Numbered from the stretch's first letter, positions 1 through 11,648 are shown. The stretch: DNA of 64,000 nt from Palaemon carinicauda (GCF_036898095.1 NC_090736.1:14852734-14916733), one strand, 5' to 3'. Notes: generated from the sequence alone by a model not told the origin. Numbers and translations are program-made.

Positions 1-1690
1 ATGCAAAACAAATAAAAAGGGGCACTCGCGGAAAAATGGCTAACACTCTAATATACGGCATTTCAGAAAAAAAAAAAATTCAGCCACGTGCTAGGCAAAC
101 CATCAAGGCCCATTTTCCGACAAATAAACATCTAAATGAATCATTACTCTGTGATAGTTCCTTAGTACGTAGTAATTTTGAAAGAAATGAGAAAAAATTA
201 AAAAATGGCAATCACAGGAAAATCGAACACATACCTATATATACGCCATATCTGGCTAAAAAAAAAGATAGGCATGGGTAGCCAGATCATCTAGAAACAC
301 TTTCCAACACTATAAAATTATAAGTTTTGCGACACTACTTGCCAATTCCTTACGGTAACATGACTAAGCAAAAAAATGCAAAACAAATAAAAAGGGGCAC
401 TAGCGGAAAAATGGCCATTCTAATATACGGCATTTCAGAAAAAAAAAATTTCAGCCACGTGCTAGGCAAACCATCAAGGCACATTTTCCGACAAATAAAT
501 ATATAAATGAATCATTACTCTGTGATAGTTCCTTAGTACGTAGTAATTTTGAAAGAAATGGGAAAAAACGAAAAAATGGCAATCACAGGAAAATCGAACA
601 CATACTTATATATACGCCATATCTGGCTAAAAAAAAAATAGGCATGGGTAGCCAGATCATCTAGAAACACTTTCCAACACTATAAAAATATAAGTTTTGC
701 GACACTACTTGCCAATTCCTTACGGTAACATGACTAAGCAAAAAAATGCAAAACAAATAAAAAGGGGCACTCGCGGAAAAATGCCCAACATTCTAATATA
801 CGGCATCTCAGATAAAAAAAAAGACATGCACGTGTTAGCCCAACCATCAAGGCACACTTTCTAACGCATAAACATGAAAAAAAATCAATAATATACGGCA
901 ATTCCTTACTACGTAGTAAATTTTTACAAATATTGAAAAAAAAACAGAAATTGGCAACCGCAGTTAAATACCCAATATACCAATAACTACGTCGTATCTG
1001 ACAAAAACAAAGTCACGCATGGGTAGCCAGATCATCTAGACACACTTTCCAACACTAAAAAAGCAAAAGTTTTACGACACTATTTGGCAATATCTTACGG
1101 AAAAATGACTTGGCAAAAAAATGAAAAAAAATGAAAAAGGGGCACTCGCGGTAAAATGCCCAACATTCTAATATACGGCATCTCAGATAAAAAAAAAGAC
1201 ATGCACGTGTTAGCCCAACCATCAAGGCACACTTTCTAACACATAAACATAAAAAAAAAATGAATAATATACGGCAATTCCTTACTACGTAAAAATTTTT
1301 ACAAATATTGAAAAAAAACAGAAATTGGCAACCGCAGTTAAATACCCAATATACCAATAACTACGTCGTATATGACAAAAACAAAGTCACGCATGGGTAG
1401 CCAGATCATCTAGACACACTTTCCAACACTAAACAAGCAAAAGTTTTACGACACTATTTGGCAATATCTTACGGAAAAATGACTTGGCAAAAAAATGAAA
1501 AAAAATGAAAAAGAGGCACTCGCGGTAAAATGGTCCTCGTGGTGATGAACGACATTTTAACTAAAAAAAAATCATGCACATGGTAGCCAAACAATCCACC
1601 AAGACTTTCCACAACTGATAACCTATACAAGTTGCACCTTTCTACGACAATTTCATAATACGTAATAACTTTGATAATTATGCAAATTAC
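1..1690. repeat. ~370-bp tandem repeats inside element copy 1
   Basis: The landmark GGGTAGCCAGATCATCTAG starts near 276, 646, 1021 and 1395, giving spacings of 370, 375 and 374 bp. A degenerate form (GTAGCCAAACAATCCACC) occurs near 1583. The two left units are one subtype (followed by GACACTACTTGCCAATTCC) and the next two another (GACACTATTTGGCAATATC). Each unit also contains a second, related half: a CACGTGYTAGSCMAACCATCAAGG stretch followed by a TACGTAGTAA stretch, offset about 185 bp from the first. The true period is therefore about 185 bp, arranged as dimers. The DNA is A-rich and non-coding. Confidence 0.85.
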
Positions 1691-1695
1691 CTTAG

Positions 1696-1728
1696 AAGGG
1701 TAAACTCGGTCGCGCTCGACCCCGACGC
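1696..1728 (+). repeat. 33-bp subterminal motif, right side of copy 1
   Basis: AAGGGTAAACTCGG followed by TCGCGCTCGACCCCGACGC. The same motif, in the same orientation, lies near the left end of the complete copies (8687-8719 and 48604-48636) with 29 of 33 positions matching between sides. This GC-rich motif stands out in an otherwise A-rich element. Repeated subterminal motifs in DNA transposons are often transposase binding sites; that role is inferred here. Confidence 0.7.
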
Positions 1729-1899
1729 GTCTCAGAAATCGGGGAAGGAGTACAGCTACAGCAATGCACATCTGGACACTACTAGAGCGTGTAGGGGAGA
1801 CACCTCCTGCAGGTCGATCACCCACAAATTCAGTCACGGGGGTGAGTCACGTAAGAAAAACCTCTTTTTTTTTGACGCTCGGGGTCGCGTACGACCCAC

Positions 1900-1914
1900 C
1901 GTACCTATCCAGAG
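1900..1914 (-). repeat. Right terminal inverted repeat of copy 1 (one mismatch)
   Basis: CGTACCTATCCAGAG is the reverse complement of the left terminus CCCTGGATAGGTACG seen at 8654 and 48571, except for one G-to-A change in the terminal triplet. TTGA at 1915-1918 occupies the target-site position, then satellite GCCATGG begins at once. Confidence 0.85.
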
Positions 1915-3129
1915 TTGAGCCATGGAAAATTCCATCCTCGGAATTTTAAGCCATGGAGAATTCCATCCTCAGAATTTTAAGCCATGGAAAATTCCATCCT
2001 CGGAATTTTAAGCCATGGAAAATTCCATCCTCAGAATTTTAAGCCATGGAAAATTCCATCCTCGGAATTTTGAGCCATGGAAAATTCCATCCTCGGAATT
2101 TTGAGCCATGGAAAACTCCATCCTCGGAATTTTAAGCCATGGAAAATTCAATCCTCGGAATTTTAAACCATGGAAAATTCCATCCTCGGAATTTTAAGCC
2201 ATGGAAAATTCCATTCTTGGAATTTTAAGTCATGGAAAATTCCATCCTTGGAATTTTAAGTCATGGTAAATTCAATCCTCAGAATTTTAAGCCATGGAAA
2301 ATTGCATCTTCGGAATTTTCACCCATGGAAAATTCCACCCACGAAAATTTCATCGGTGGAAAATTCCACCCACGGAATTTTCATCTATGGTAAATTCCTC
2401 CCACAGAATTTCTACCATGGAAAATTCCATCCTTGGAATTTTAGGACATGGAAAATTCTATCCTCGGAATTTTAAGCCATGGAGAATTCCATCCTCAGAA
2501 TTTTAAGCCATGGAAAATTCCATCCTCGGAATTTTAAGCCATGGAAAATTCCATCCTCGGAATTTTGAGCCATGGAAAATTCCATCCTCGGAATTTTGAG
2601 CCATGGAAAATTCAATCCTCAGAATTTTAAGCCATGGAAAATTCCATCCTCAGAATTTTAAGCCATGGCAAATTCCATCCTCGGAATTTTGAGCCATGGA
2701 AAATTCCATCCTCGGAATTTTAAGCCATGGAAAATTGCATCCTTAGAATTTTCACCCATGTAAAATTCAACCCCCGTAATTTTCACTCCTGGAAAATTGC
2801 ACCCACGAAATTTTCATTGGTGGAAAATTCCATCCTCAGAATTTTTAGCCATGGAAAATTCCATCTTCGGAATTTTAAGCCATGGAAACTTCCATCCTCG
2901 GAATTTTAACCCATTGAAAATTCCATCCTAGGAATTTTAAGCCATGGAAAATATCATCCTCGGTATTTTAACCCATGGAAAATTCCATCCTTGGAATTTT
3001 AACCCAAGGAAAATTCCACCCACGTAATTTTCACTCCTGGAAAATTGCATCCTCAAAATTTTCATCCATGGAAAATTCCACCCACGTAATTTTCACTCTT
3101 GGGAAATTTCACCCACAGAATTTTCACCC

Positions 3130-3192
3130 ATGGGAAATTCCACCCATGGGAAATTCCACCCATGGGAAATTCCACCCATGGGAAATTCCACC
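3130..3192 (+). repeat. 16-bp half-monomer repeats
   Basis: CCCATGGGAAATTCCA occurs four times in tandem at a 16-bp period before a normal monomer resumes. This is only the CCATGG half of the 31-bp unit. Two-copy versions occur near 3580, 4550, 6620, 6910, 13020, 14830 and 17250. It shows that the half-monomer can expand by itself. Confidence 0.9.
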
Positions 3193-6100
3193 CACGGAAT
3201 TTTCACTTATGGTAAATTCCTCCCACAGAATTTCACCTATGGGAAATTCCATCCTTGGAATTTTATCCCATGGAAAATTCCATCCTAGTAATTTTAAGCC
3301 ATGGAAAATTCCATCCTTGAAATTTTAAGCCATGGAAAATTCCATCCCTGAAATTTCAAGCCATGGAAAATTCCATCTTCGGAATTTTAAGCCATGGAAA
3401 ATTCCATCCTCGGAATTTTAAGCCATGGAAGATTCCATCCTCGGAATTTTAAGCCATGGAAATTTGCATCCTCAGAATTTTCACCCATGGAAAATTCCAC
3501 CCACATAATTTTCACTCATGGAAAATTACACCCACAGAATTTTCACCCATGGGAAATTCCACCCACAGAATTTTCACCCATGGGAAATTCCACCCATGGG
3601 AAATTCCACCCACGGAATTTTCACCTATGGTAAATTCCTCCCACAGAATTTCACCCATGGAAAATTCCATCCCTGGAATTTTATCCCATGGAAAATTCCA
3701 TCCTTGGAATTTTAAGCCATGGAAAATTCCATCCTCAGAATTTTAGGCCATGGGAAATTCCATCCTCGGAATTTTAAGCCATGGAAAATTCCATCCTCGG
3801 AATTTTAAGCCATGGAAAATTCCATCCTCGGAATTTTAAGCCATGGAAAATTCCATCTTCGGAATTCTAAGCCATGGAAAATTCCATCCTCAGAATTTTA
3901 AGCCATGGAAAATTCCATCCTCGGAATTTTGAGCCATGGAAAATTCCATCCTCTGAATTTTAAGCCATGGAAAATTCCATTCTTTAAATTTTAAGCCATG
4001 GGAAATTCCATTTTTGAAATTTTAAGCCATGGAAAATTCCATTCTTGAAATTTTAAGCCATGGAAAATTCCATCTTCGGAATTTTAAGCCATGGAAAATT
4101 CCATCTTCGGAATTTTAAGCCATGGAAAATTCCATCCTCAGAATTTTAAGCCATTGAGAATTCCATCCTCAGAATTTTAAGCCATGGAAAATTCCATCCC
4201 CAGAATTTTAAGCCATGGAGAATTCCATCCTCAGAATTTTAAGCCATGGAAAATTCCATCCTCAGAATTTTAAGCTATGGAAAATTCCATCCTCGGAATT
4301 TTGAGCCATGGAAAATTCCATCCTCGGAATTTTAAGCCATGGTAAATTGCATCCTCAGAATTTTCACCCATGTAAAATTCCACCCACTTAATTTTCACTC
4401 CTGGAAAATTGCACCCACGAAATTTTCATTGGTGGAAAATTCCATCCTCTGAATTTTAAGCCATGGAAAATTCCATCCTCGGAATTTCCATCCATGGAAA
4501 ACTCCACCCACGTAATTTTCACTCTTGGAAAATTTCACCCACAGAATTTTCACCCATGGGAAATTCCACCCATGGGAAATTTCACTCACGGAATTTTCAC
4601 TTATGGTAAATTCCTCCCACAGAATTTCACCCATGGAAAATTCCATCCTCGGAATTTTAAGCCATGGAAAATTCCATCCTCGGAATTTTAAGCCATGGGA
4701 AATTCCATCCTCGGAATTTTAAGCCATGGAAAATTCCATCCTCGGAATTTTAAGCCATGGAAAATTCCATCCTCGGAATTTTAAGCTATGGAAAATTCCA
4801 TCCTCGGAATTTTATGCCATGGAAAATTCCATCCTCAGAAATTTGAGCCATGGAAAATTCCATCCTCGGAATTTTGAGCCATGGAAAATTCCATCCTCGG
4901 AATTTTAAGCCATGGAAAATTCCATCCTCAGAATTTTAAGCCATGGAAAATTCCATCCTCAGAATTTTAAGCCATGGAAAATTCCATCCTTGGAATTTTG
5001 AGCCATGGAAAATTCCATCCTCGGAATTTTGGGCCATGGAAAATTCCATCTTCGGAATTTTCACCCATGGAAAATTGCATCCTCGGAATTTTCACCCATG
5101 GAAAATTGCATCCTTGGAATTTTCACCCATGGAAAATTGCATCCTCAGAATTTTCACCCATGGAAAAATCCACCCACGGAATTTTCATCGGTGGAAAATT
5201 CCACCCACGTAATTTTCACTCCTGGAAAATTGCACCCACAGAATTTTCACCCATGGGAAATTCCACCCACGGAAATTTCACCTATGGTAAATTCCTCCCA
5301 CAGAATTTCACCCATGGAAAATTCCATCCTTGGAATTTTATACCATGGAAAATTCCATTTTTGGAATTTTAAGCCATGGAAAATTCCATTTTTGGAATTT
5401 TAAGCCATGGAAAATTCCATCCTCGGAATTTGAAGCCATGGAAAATTCCATCCTCGGAATTTTAAACCATAGAAAATTCCATCCTCGGAATTTTAAACCA
5501 TAGAAAATTCCATCCTCGGAATTTTAAGCCATGGATAATTCCATCCTCAGAATTTTAAGCCATGGAATATTCCATCCCTGGAATTTTAAGCCATGGAAAA
5601 TTCCATCCTCGGAATTTTAAGCCATGGAAAATTCCATCCTCGGAATTTTAAGCCATGGAAAATTCCATCCTCGGAATTTTAAGCCATGGAAAATTCCATC
5701 CTCGGAATTTTAAGCCATGGAAAATTCCATCTTCGGAATTTTAAGCCATGGAAAATTCCATCTTCGGAATTTTAAGCCATGGAAAATTCCATCTTCGGAA
5801 TTTTAAGCCATGGAAAATTCCATCCTCGGGATTTTAACCCATCGAAAATTCCATCATAGGAATTTTAAGCCATGAAAAATTCCATCATCGGAATTTTAAG
5901 CCATGGAAAATTCCATCCTCGGAATTTTATCCCATGGAAAATTCCATCCTTGGAATTTTAACCCTTGAAAATTCCACCCACGCAATTTTCACACCTGGAA
6001 AATTGCATCCTCGGAATTTTAAGTCATGGAAAATTCCACCCTCGGAATATTAAGCCATGGAAAATTCCATCCTCAGAATTTTAAGCCATTGAGAATTCCA

Positions 6101-6552
6101 TCCTCAGAATTTTAAGCCATGGAAAATTCCATCCCCAGAATTTTAAGTCATGGAAAATTCCACCCTCGGAATATTAAGCCATGGAAAATTCCATCCTCAG
6201 AATTTTAAGCCATTGAGAATTCCATCCTCAGAATTTTAAGCCATGGAAAATTCCATCCCCAGAATTTTAAGCCATGGAAAATTCCATCCCCAGAATTTTA
6301 AGCCATGGAAAATTCCATCCTCGGAATTTTGAGCCATGGAAAATTCCATCCTCGGAATTTTGAGCCATGGAAAATTGCATCCTCGGAATTTTAAGCCATG
6401 GAAAATTGCATCCTTAGAATTTTCACCCATGTAAAATTCCACCCACGTAATTTTCACTCCTGGAAAATTGCACCCACGAAATTTTCATTGGTGGAAAATT
6501 CCATCCTCAGAATTTTAAGCCATGGAAAATTCCATCCTCGGAATTTTAAGCC

Positions 6553-8160
6553 ATGGAAAATTCCATCCTCGGAATTTTAAGCCATGGAAAATTGAATCCT
6601 TGGAATTTTCACCCTTGGGAAATTCCACCCATGGGAAATTCCACCCACGGATTTTTCACCTATGGTAAATTCCTACAACAGAATTTCACCCATGGAAAAT
6701 TCCATCCTTGGAATTTTATCCCATGGAAAATTCCATCCTTGGAATTTTAAGCCATGGCAAATTCCATCCTCGGAATTTTGAGCCATGGAAAATTCCATCC
6801 TCAAAATTTTAAGCCAAGGAAAATTGCATTCTAAGAATTTTAACCCATGGAAAATTCCACCCACGTAATTTTCACTCCTGGAAAATTGCACCCACAAAAT
6901 TTTCACCTATAGGAAATTCCACCCATGGGAAATTCCACCCACGGAATTTTCACTTGTGGTAAATTCCTCCCACAGAATTTCACCCATGGAAAAAACCATC
7001 CTTGGAATTTTATGCCATGGAAAATTCCATCCTTGGAATTTCATGCCATGGAAAATTCCATCCTCGAAATTTTAAGCCATGGAAAATTCCATCCTCGGAA
7101 TTTTAAGCCATGGAAAATTCTATCCTCGGAATTTTAAGCCATGGAAAATTCCATCCTCGGAATTTGAAGCCATGGAAAATTCCATCCTCGGAATTTGAAG
7201 CCATGGAAAATTCCATCCTCGGAATTTGAAGCCATGGAAAATTCCATCCTCGGAATTTGAAGCCATGGAAAATTCCATCCTCGGAATTTTAAGCCATGGA
7301 AAATTCTATCCTCGGAATTTTAAGCCATGGAAAATTCCATCCTCGGAATTTTAAGCCATGGAAAATTCCATCCTCGGAATTTTAAGCCATGGAAAATTCC
7401 ATCCTCGGAATTTTAAGCCATGGAAAATTCCATCCTCGGAATTTTAAGCCATGGAAAATTGAATCCTTGGAATTTTCACCCTTGGGAAATTCCACCCATG
7501 GGAAATTCCACCCACGGATTTTTCACCTATGGTAAATTCCTACAACAGAATTTCACCCATGGAAAATTCCATCCTTGGAATTTTATCCCATGGAAAATTC
7601 CATCCTTGGAATTTTAAGCCATGGCAAATTCCATCCTCGGAATTTTGAGCCATGGAAAATTCCATCCTCAAAATTTTAAGCCAAGGAAAATTGCATTCTA
7701 AGAATTTTAACCCATGGAAAATTCCACCCACGTAATTTTCACTCCTGGAAAATTGCACCCACAAAATTTTCACCTATAGGAAATTCCACCCATGGGAAAT
7801 TCCACCCACGGAATTTTCACTTGTGGTAAATTCCTCCCACAGAATTTCACCCATGGAAAATTTCATCCTTGGAATTTTATGCCATGGAAAATTCCATCCT
7901 TGGAATTTCATGCCATGGAAAATTCCATCCTCGAAATTTTAAGCCATGGAAAATTCCATCCTCGGAATTTTAAGCCATGGAAAATTCTATCCTCGGAATT
8001 TTAAGCCATGGAAAATTCCATCCTCGGAATTTGAAGCCATGGAAAATTCCATCCTCGGAATTTGAAGCCATGGAAAATTCCATCCTCGGAATTTTAAGCC
8101 ATGGAAAATTCTATCCTCGGAATTTTAAGCCATGGAAAATTCCATCCTCGGAATTTTAAG
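6553..8160 (+). repeat. Tandem duplication of an ~867-bp satellite segment
   Basis: The segment from about 6553 repeats from about 7420 at an offset of 867 bp (28 monomers minus one base). Both copies share a rare monomer series: a CCTTGGGAAATTCC start, CCCACGGATTTTTCACC, the unusual GGTAAATTCCTACAACAG, CCTCAAAATTTTAAGCCAAGG, and GGTAAATTCCTCCCAC preceded by CACTTGT. After the shared run, copy 1 has four monomers ending TTTGAAGCC and copy 2 only two, so copy number changed after duplication. Confidence 0.88.
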
Positions 8161-8653
8161 CCATGGAAAATTCCACCCTCGGAATTTTAAGCCATGGAAA
8201 ATTCCATCCTCGGAATTTTAAGCCATGGAAAATTCCATCCTCGGAATTTTAAGCCATGGAAAATTCCATCCTCGGAATTTTAAGCCATGGGAAATTCCAT
8301 CCTCGGAATTTTAAGCCATGGGAAATTCCATCCTCGGAATTTTAAGCCATGGAAAATTCCATCCTTGGAATTTTAAGCCATGGAAAATTCCATCCTTGGA
8401 ATTTTAAGCCATGGAAAATTCCATCCTTGGAATTTTAAGCCATGGAAAATTCCATCCTTGGAATTTTAAGCCTTGGAAAATTCCATCCTCGGAATTTTCA
8501 CCCATGTAAAATTCCCCCACGTAATTTTCACTCCTGGAAAATTGCACCCACAGAATTTTCACCCATGGGAAATTCCACCCACAGAATTTTCACCTATGGT
8601 AAATTCCTTCCACAGAATTTCTACCATGGAAAATTCCATCCTTGGAATTTTAA

Positions 8654-8668
8654 CCCTGGATAGGTACG
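8654..8668 (+). repeat. Left terminal inverted repeat, copy 2
   Basis: CCCTGGATAGGTACG, directly preceded by TTAA inside a satellite monomer (GGAATT then TTAA). It pairs exactly with 11820-11834 over 15 bp; the next base differs between the ends. Confidence 0.92.
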
Positions 8669-8686
8669 CTCCTCGGACACCCCTTT

Positions 8687-8719
8687 AAGGGTATACTCGG
8701 ACGCGAACGACCCCGACGC
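8687..8719 (+). repeat. 33-bp subterminal motif, left side of copy 2
   Basis: AAGGGTATACTCGGACGCG then AACGACCCCGACGC. It matches 11616-11648 in direct orientation at 29 of 33 positions. A shorter related GACGCTCGGGGTCGCG block sits inverted just inside the right terminus. Candidate transposase-binding site by position and repetition only. Confidence 0.7.
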
Positions 8720-9660
8720 CAAAAAAAATTCTTGAAAAATCAGTTTTTGCAGTAACCTCTTTTTTTCTTTTGCCAAAAAAAAACTTCAATGAATGCTTAA
8801 AACAACTGTAAAGATAAATACTACACATCTGCAGAAAAACTATTTATTATAAATATTTTAAAAGATTAAGTAGAAAAAAAAGACCTGACATAAAAATTCA
8901 TAAAAAAAAGGTTTATACATATATACACAAATCCTTTTAGGAATTGATTCTTGAATGTTTAGGACACATCTTGATGTATTTTGGATGAAGTCAGACCCAT
9001 GGAGGTGAAGATCTGAAATGAGAAAAAAAGGGTAAATTTTTTTGGCCAAAAAAATTTGTCCAAATTTCATGAATTTTTTTGGGTACCCAAATGAAATAGG
9101 AAGTGGCTAATTTTTCTAGGGAATAAACATATGTTATCCTAAAATAGAAATATGTAAAAAAATCTTCATTATTTTGTAAATTACATTTATATCAGGGGCC
9201 ATATCTAAAGGTAATTTTTTGAGTACTTAGAAATTTCGTAAAAAAATACATATATTTAATATATAATATGATATTTATGCAGGTAAAAATATACCAAAAT
9301 ATCACAAATTCTATAGGGAACAAGAATATATATAGATAGGGCAACTTACGCTTCGGATATATCCACAAAATGGCCGCCAACCACACTGACTCAGACTCCC
9401 TAATCTGCCACTTGAAATGTAGGAAGGGTATGTCAATTTCAAGGTGTTATTTACTAATCTAATTATTATTGGATATGCATAAAAATTGTATGGTGGGTTG
9501 CTGGATAATTGTCGATTATTTTACGACTATAAAATTGAAATTCTGACCCAAAAAAAAATTTTTGAAGGGAAATAAAATCGAAAAAAAACAAAAATGTGAA
9601 ACAATATAATATTTTAGCTAAAAAAATTTGATGATATTCAATCAAAAAAGAAGTAAACAA
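8720..9660. other. AT-rich unique interior of copy 2, no gene found
   Basis: About 940 bp of AT-rich sequence with many A and T homopolymer runs and no tandem periodicity. One short region of higher complexity lies near 9350-9425 (CACAAAATGGCCGCCAACC and CAGACTCCCTAATCTGCC). Short minus-strand frames of 64-71 codons are low-complexity F/I/Y/L-rich translations of A-rich DNA without a recognisable domain. The same stretch is at about 48637-49570 in copy 3 with only scattered substitutions and small homopolymer length changes. Confidence 0.75.
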
Positions 9661-11605
9661 AATTTTCCGACAAACAAACATCTAGAGGAATCATTACTCT
9701 GTGATAGTTCCTTAGTACGTAGTAATTTTGAAAGAAATGGGAAAAAACGAAAAAATGGCAATCACCGGAAAATCGAACACATACCTATATATACGCCATA
9801 TCTGGCTAAAAAAAGATAGGCATGGGTAGCCAGATCATCTAGAAACACTTTCCAACACTATAAAAATATAAGTTTTGCGACACTACTTGCCAATTCCTTA
9901 CGGTAACATGACTAAGCAAAAAAATGCAAAACAAATAAAAAGGGGCACTCGCGGAAAAATGGCTAACACTCTAATATACGGCATTTCAGAAAAAAAAAAA
10001 ATTCAGCCACGTGCTAGGCAAACCATCAAGGCCCATTTTCCGACAAATAAACATCTAAATGAATCATTACTCTGTGATAGTTCCTTAGTACGTAGTAATT
10101 TTGAAAGAAATGGGAAAAAATTAAAAAATGGCAATCACAGGAAAATCGAACACATACCTATATATACGCCATATCTGGCTAAAAAAAAGATAGGCATGGG
10201 TAGCCAGATCATCTAGAAACACTTTCCAACACTATAAAATTATAAGTTTTGCGACACTACTTGCCAATTCCTTACGGTAACATGACTAAGCAAAAAAATG
10301 CAAAACAAATAAAAAGGGGCACTAGCGGAAAAATGGCCATTCTAATATACGGCATTTCAGAAAAAAAAAATTTCAGCCACGTGCTAGGCAAACCATCAAG
10401 GCACATTTTCCGACAAATAAATATATAAATGAATCATTACTCTGTGATAGTTCCTTAGTACGTAGTAATTTTGAAAGAAATGGGAAAAAACGAAAAAATG
10501 GCAATCACAGGAAAATCGAACACATACTTATATATACGCCATATCTGGCTAAAAAAAAAATAGGCATGGGTAGCCAGATCATCTAGAAACACTTTCCAAC
10601 ACTATAAAAATATAAGTTTTGCGACACTACTTGCCAATTCCTTACGGTAACATGACTAAGCAAAAAAATGCAAAACAAATAAAAAGGGGCACTCGCGGAA
10701 AAATGCACAACATTCTAATATACGGCATCTCAGATAAAAAAAAAGACATGCACGTGTTAGCCCAACCATCAAGGCACACTTTCTAACGCATAAACATGAA
10801 AAAAAATCAATAATATACGGCAATTCCTTACTACGTAGTAAATTTTTACAAATATTGAAAAAAAACAGAAATTGGCAACCGCAGTTAAATACCCAATATA
10901 CCAATAACTACGTCGTATCTGACAAAAACAAAGTCACGCATGGGTAGCCAGATCATCTAGACACACTTTCCAACACTAAAAAAGCAAAAGTTTTACGACA
11001 CTATTTGGCAATATCTTACGGAAAAATGACTTGGCAAAAAAATGAAAAAAAATGAAAAAGGGGCACTCGCGGTAAAATGCCCAACATTCTAATATACGGC
11101 ATCTCAGATAAAAAAAAAGACATGCACGTGTTAGCCCAACCATCAAGGCACACTTTCTAACACATAAACATAAAAAAAAATGAATAATATACGGCAATTC
11201 CTTACTACGTAAAATTTTTTACAAATATTGAAAAAAAACAGAAATTGGCAACCGCAGTTAAATACCCAATATACCAATAACTACGTCGTATATGACAAAA
11301 ACAAAGTCACGCATGGGTAGCCAGATCATCTAGACACACTTTCCAACACTAAACAAGCAAAAGTTTTACGACACTATTTGGCAATATCTTACGGAAAAAT
11401 GACTTGGCAAAAAAATGGAAAAAAATGAAAAAGAGGCACTCGCGGTAAAATGGTCCTCGTGGTGATGAACGACATTTTAACTAAAAAAAAATCATGCACA
11501 TGGTAGCCAAACAATCCACCAAGACTTTCCACAACTGATAACCTATACAAGTTGCACCTTTCTACGACAATTTCATAATACGTAATAACTTTGATAATTA
11601 TGCAA
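9660..11605. repeat. ~370-bp tandem repeats inside element copy 2
   Basis: The GCATGGGTAGCCAGATCATC landmark recurs near 9820, 10194, 10565, 10938 and 11313, at spacings of about 370-375 bp. Three units are of the TTGCCAATTCC subtype, two of the TTGGCAATATC subtype, plus a degenerate terminal half near 11495-11600. Each unit is a dimer: for example CACGTGTTAGCCCAACC near 10750 and GCATGGGTAGCC near 10938 are related halves about 188 bp apart. Subtypes are grouped rather than alternating, which suggests local amplification inside the element. Confidence 0.87.
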
Positions 11606-11615
11606 ATTACCTTAG

Positions 11616-11648
11616 AAGGGTAAACTCGGTCGCGCTCGACCCCGACGC
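11616..11648 (+). repeat. 33-bp subterminal motif, right side of copy 2
   Basis: AAGGGTAAACTCGG followed by TCGCGCTCGACCCCGACGC, the direct-orientation partner of 8687-8719. It marks the switch from A-rich tandem repeats to the GC-richer right segment (about 11616-11834), which also holds a short direct repeat AGTCACG either side of GGGGTG near 11752-11770. Confidence 0.7.

Larger units (their letters stand above)
1..1914. mobile_element. piggyBac-like non-autonomous element, copy 1 (left part outside window)
   Basis: This is the right-hand ~60% of the same element found complete at 8654-11834, and it is colinear with 9924-11834 at an offset of about 9,920 bp with few differences. It holds the internal ~370-bp tandem repeats, the GC-richer subterminal zone and the right terminal inverted repeat. 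The terminus reads CGTACCTATCCAGAG, one base different from the CGTACCTATCCAGGG of copies 2 and 3, followed by TTGA instead of TTAA. No transposase reading frame is visible. Assignment to the piggyBac superfamily rests on the terminal CCC/GGG and TTAA signature of the complete copies. The left end lies before the window. Confidence 0.82.
1915..8653 (+). repeat. 31-bp satellite array 1
   Basis: Uninterrupted head-to-tail 31-bp monomers, about 217 by length. The canonical unit is GCCATGGAAAATTCC, then ATCCTC, then GGAATTTTAA. Common variants are CCTTGG or CCTCAG at the central CpG, TTTTGAGCC instead of TTTTAAGCC, and monomers with CCCACGTAATTTTCA, CCCACAGAATTTTCA or GGTAAATTCCTCCCA. The variant monomer containing GGTAAATTCCTCCCA appears about ten times, near 2390, 3210, 3630, 4600, 5290, 6960, 7825 and 8600, with related CTACAACA forms near 6670 and 7535. 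Long open frames in all three forward frames are by-products of the 31-bp period. No gene, RNA gene or unique DNA is seen in this stretch. Confidence 0.98.

Noticed and set aside
36..281. 81-113-codon frames in the ~370-bp repeats (MANTLIYGISEKKKIQPRARQ...)
   Set aside because: Lysine- and asparagine-rich translation of A-rich tandem repeats, interrupted by A-run indels and stops in other units; no family resemblance.
1469..1837. 122-codon minus-strand frame in the element (also 11,389-11,757; 93 codons at 51,391-51,672)
   Set aside because: It crosses the end of the tandem repeats, the subterminal motif and the GC-rich segment, shows no recognisable domain, and is shortened in copy 3. Presence in all copies reflects copy similarity, not selection.
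2060..2100. Inverted (opposite-orientation) satellite segments
   Set aside because: Apparent reverse matches come from the near-palindromic monomer. The asymmetric ATCCTC centre is always on the + strand wherever I looked.
2263..8004. Many + strand open frames of 60-160 codons (MENSILGILSHGKFHPRNF... family)
   Set aside because: A 31-bp unit read in triplets returns to register after 93 bp. The canonical unit gives ATG then a TAA 30 codons later, and longer frames arise only where a variant removes TAA. Frames overlap each other in two or three registers and follow DNA variants, so they are periodicity artefacts.
1915..8653. CRISPR array
   Set aside because: A regular 31-bp repeat with no unique spacers between units; directly abutting monomers in a eukaryotic-type satellite.
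8720..9660. Degenerate transposase gene in the element's unique part
   Set aside because: No stretch reads as a conserved transposase in any frame; the DNA is homopolymer-rich with short frames that change between copies.
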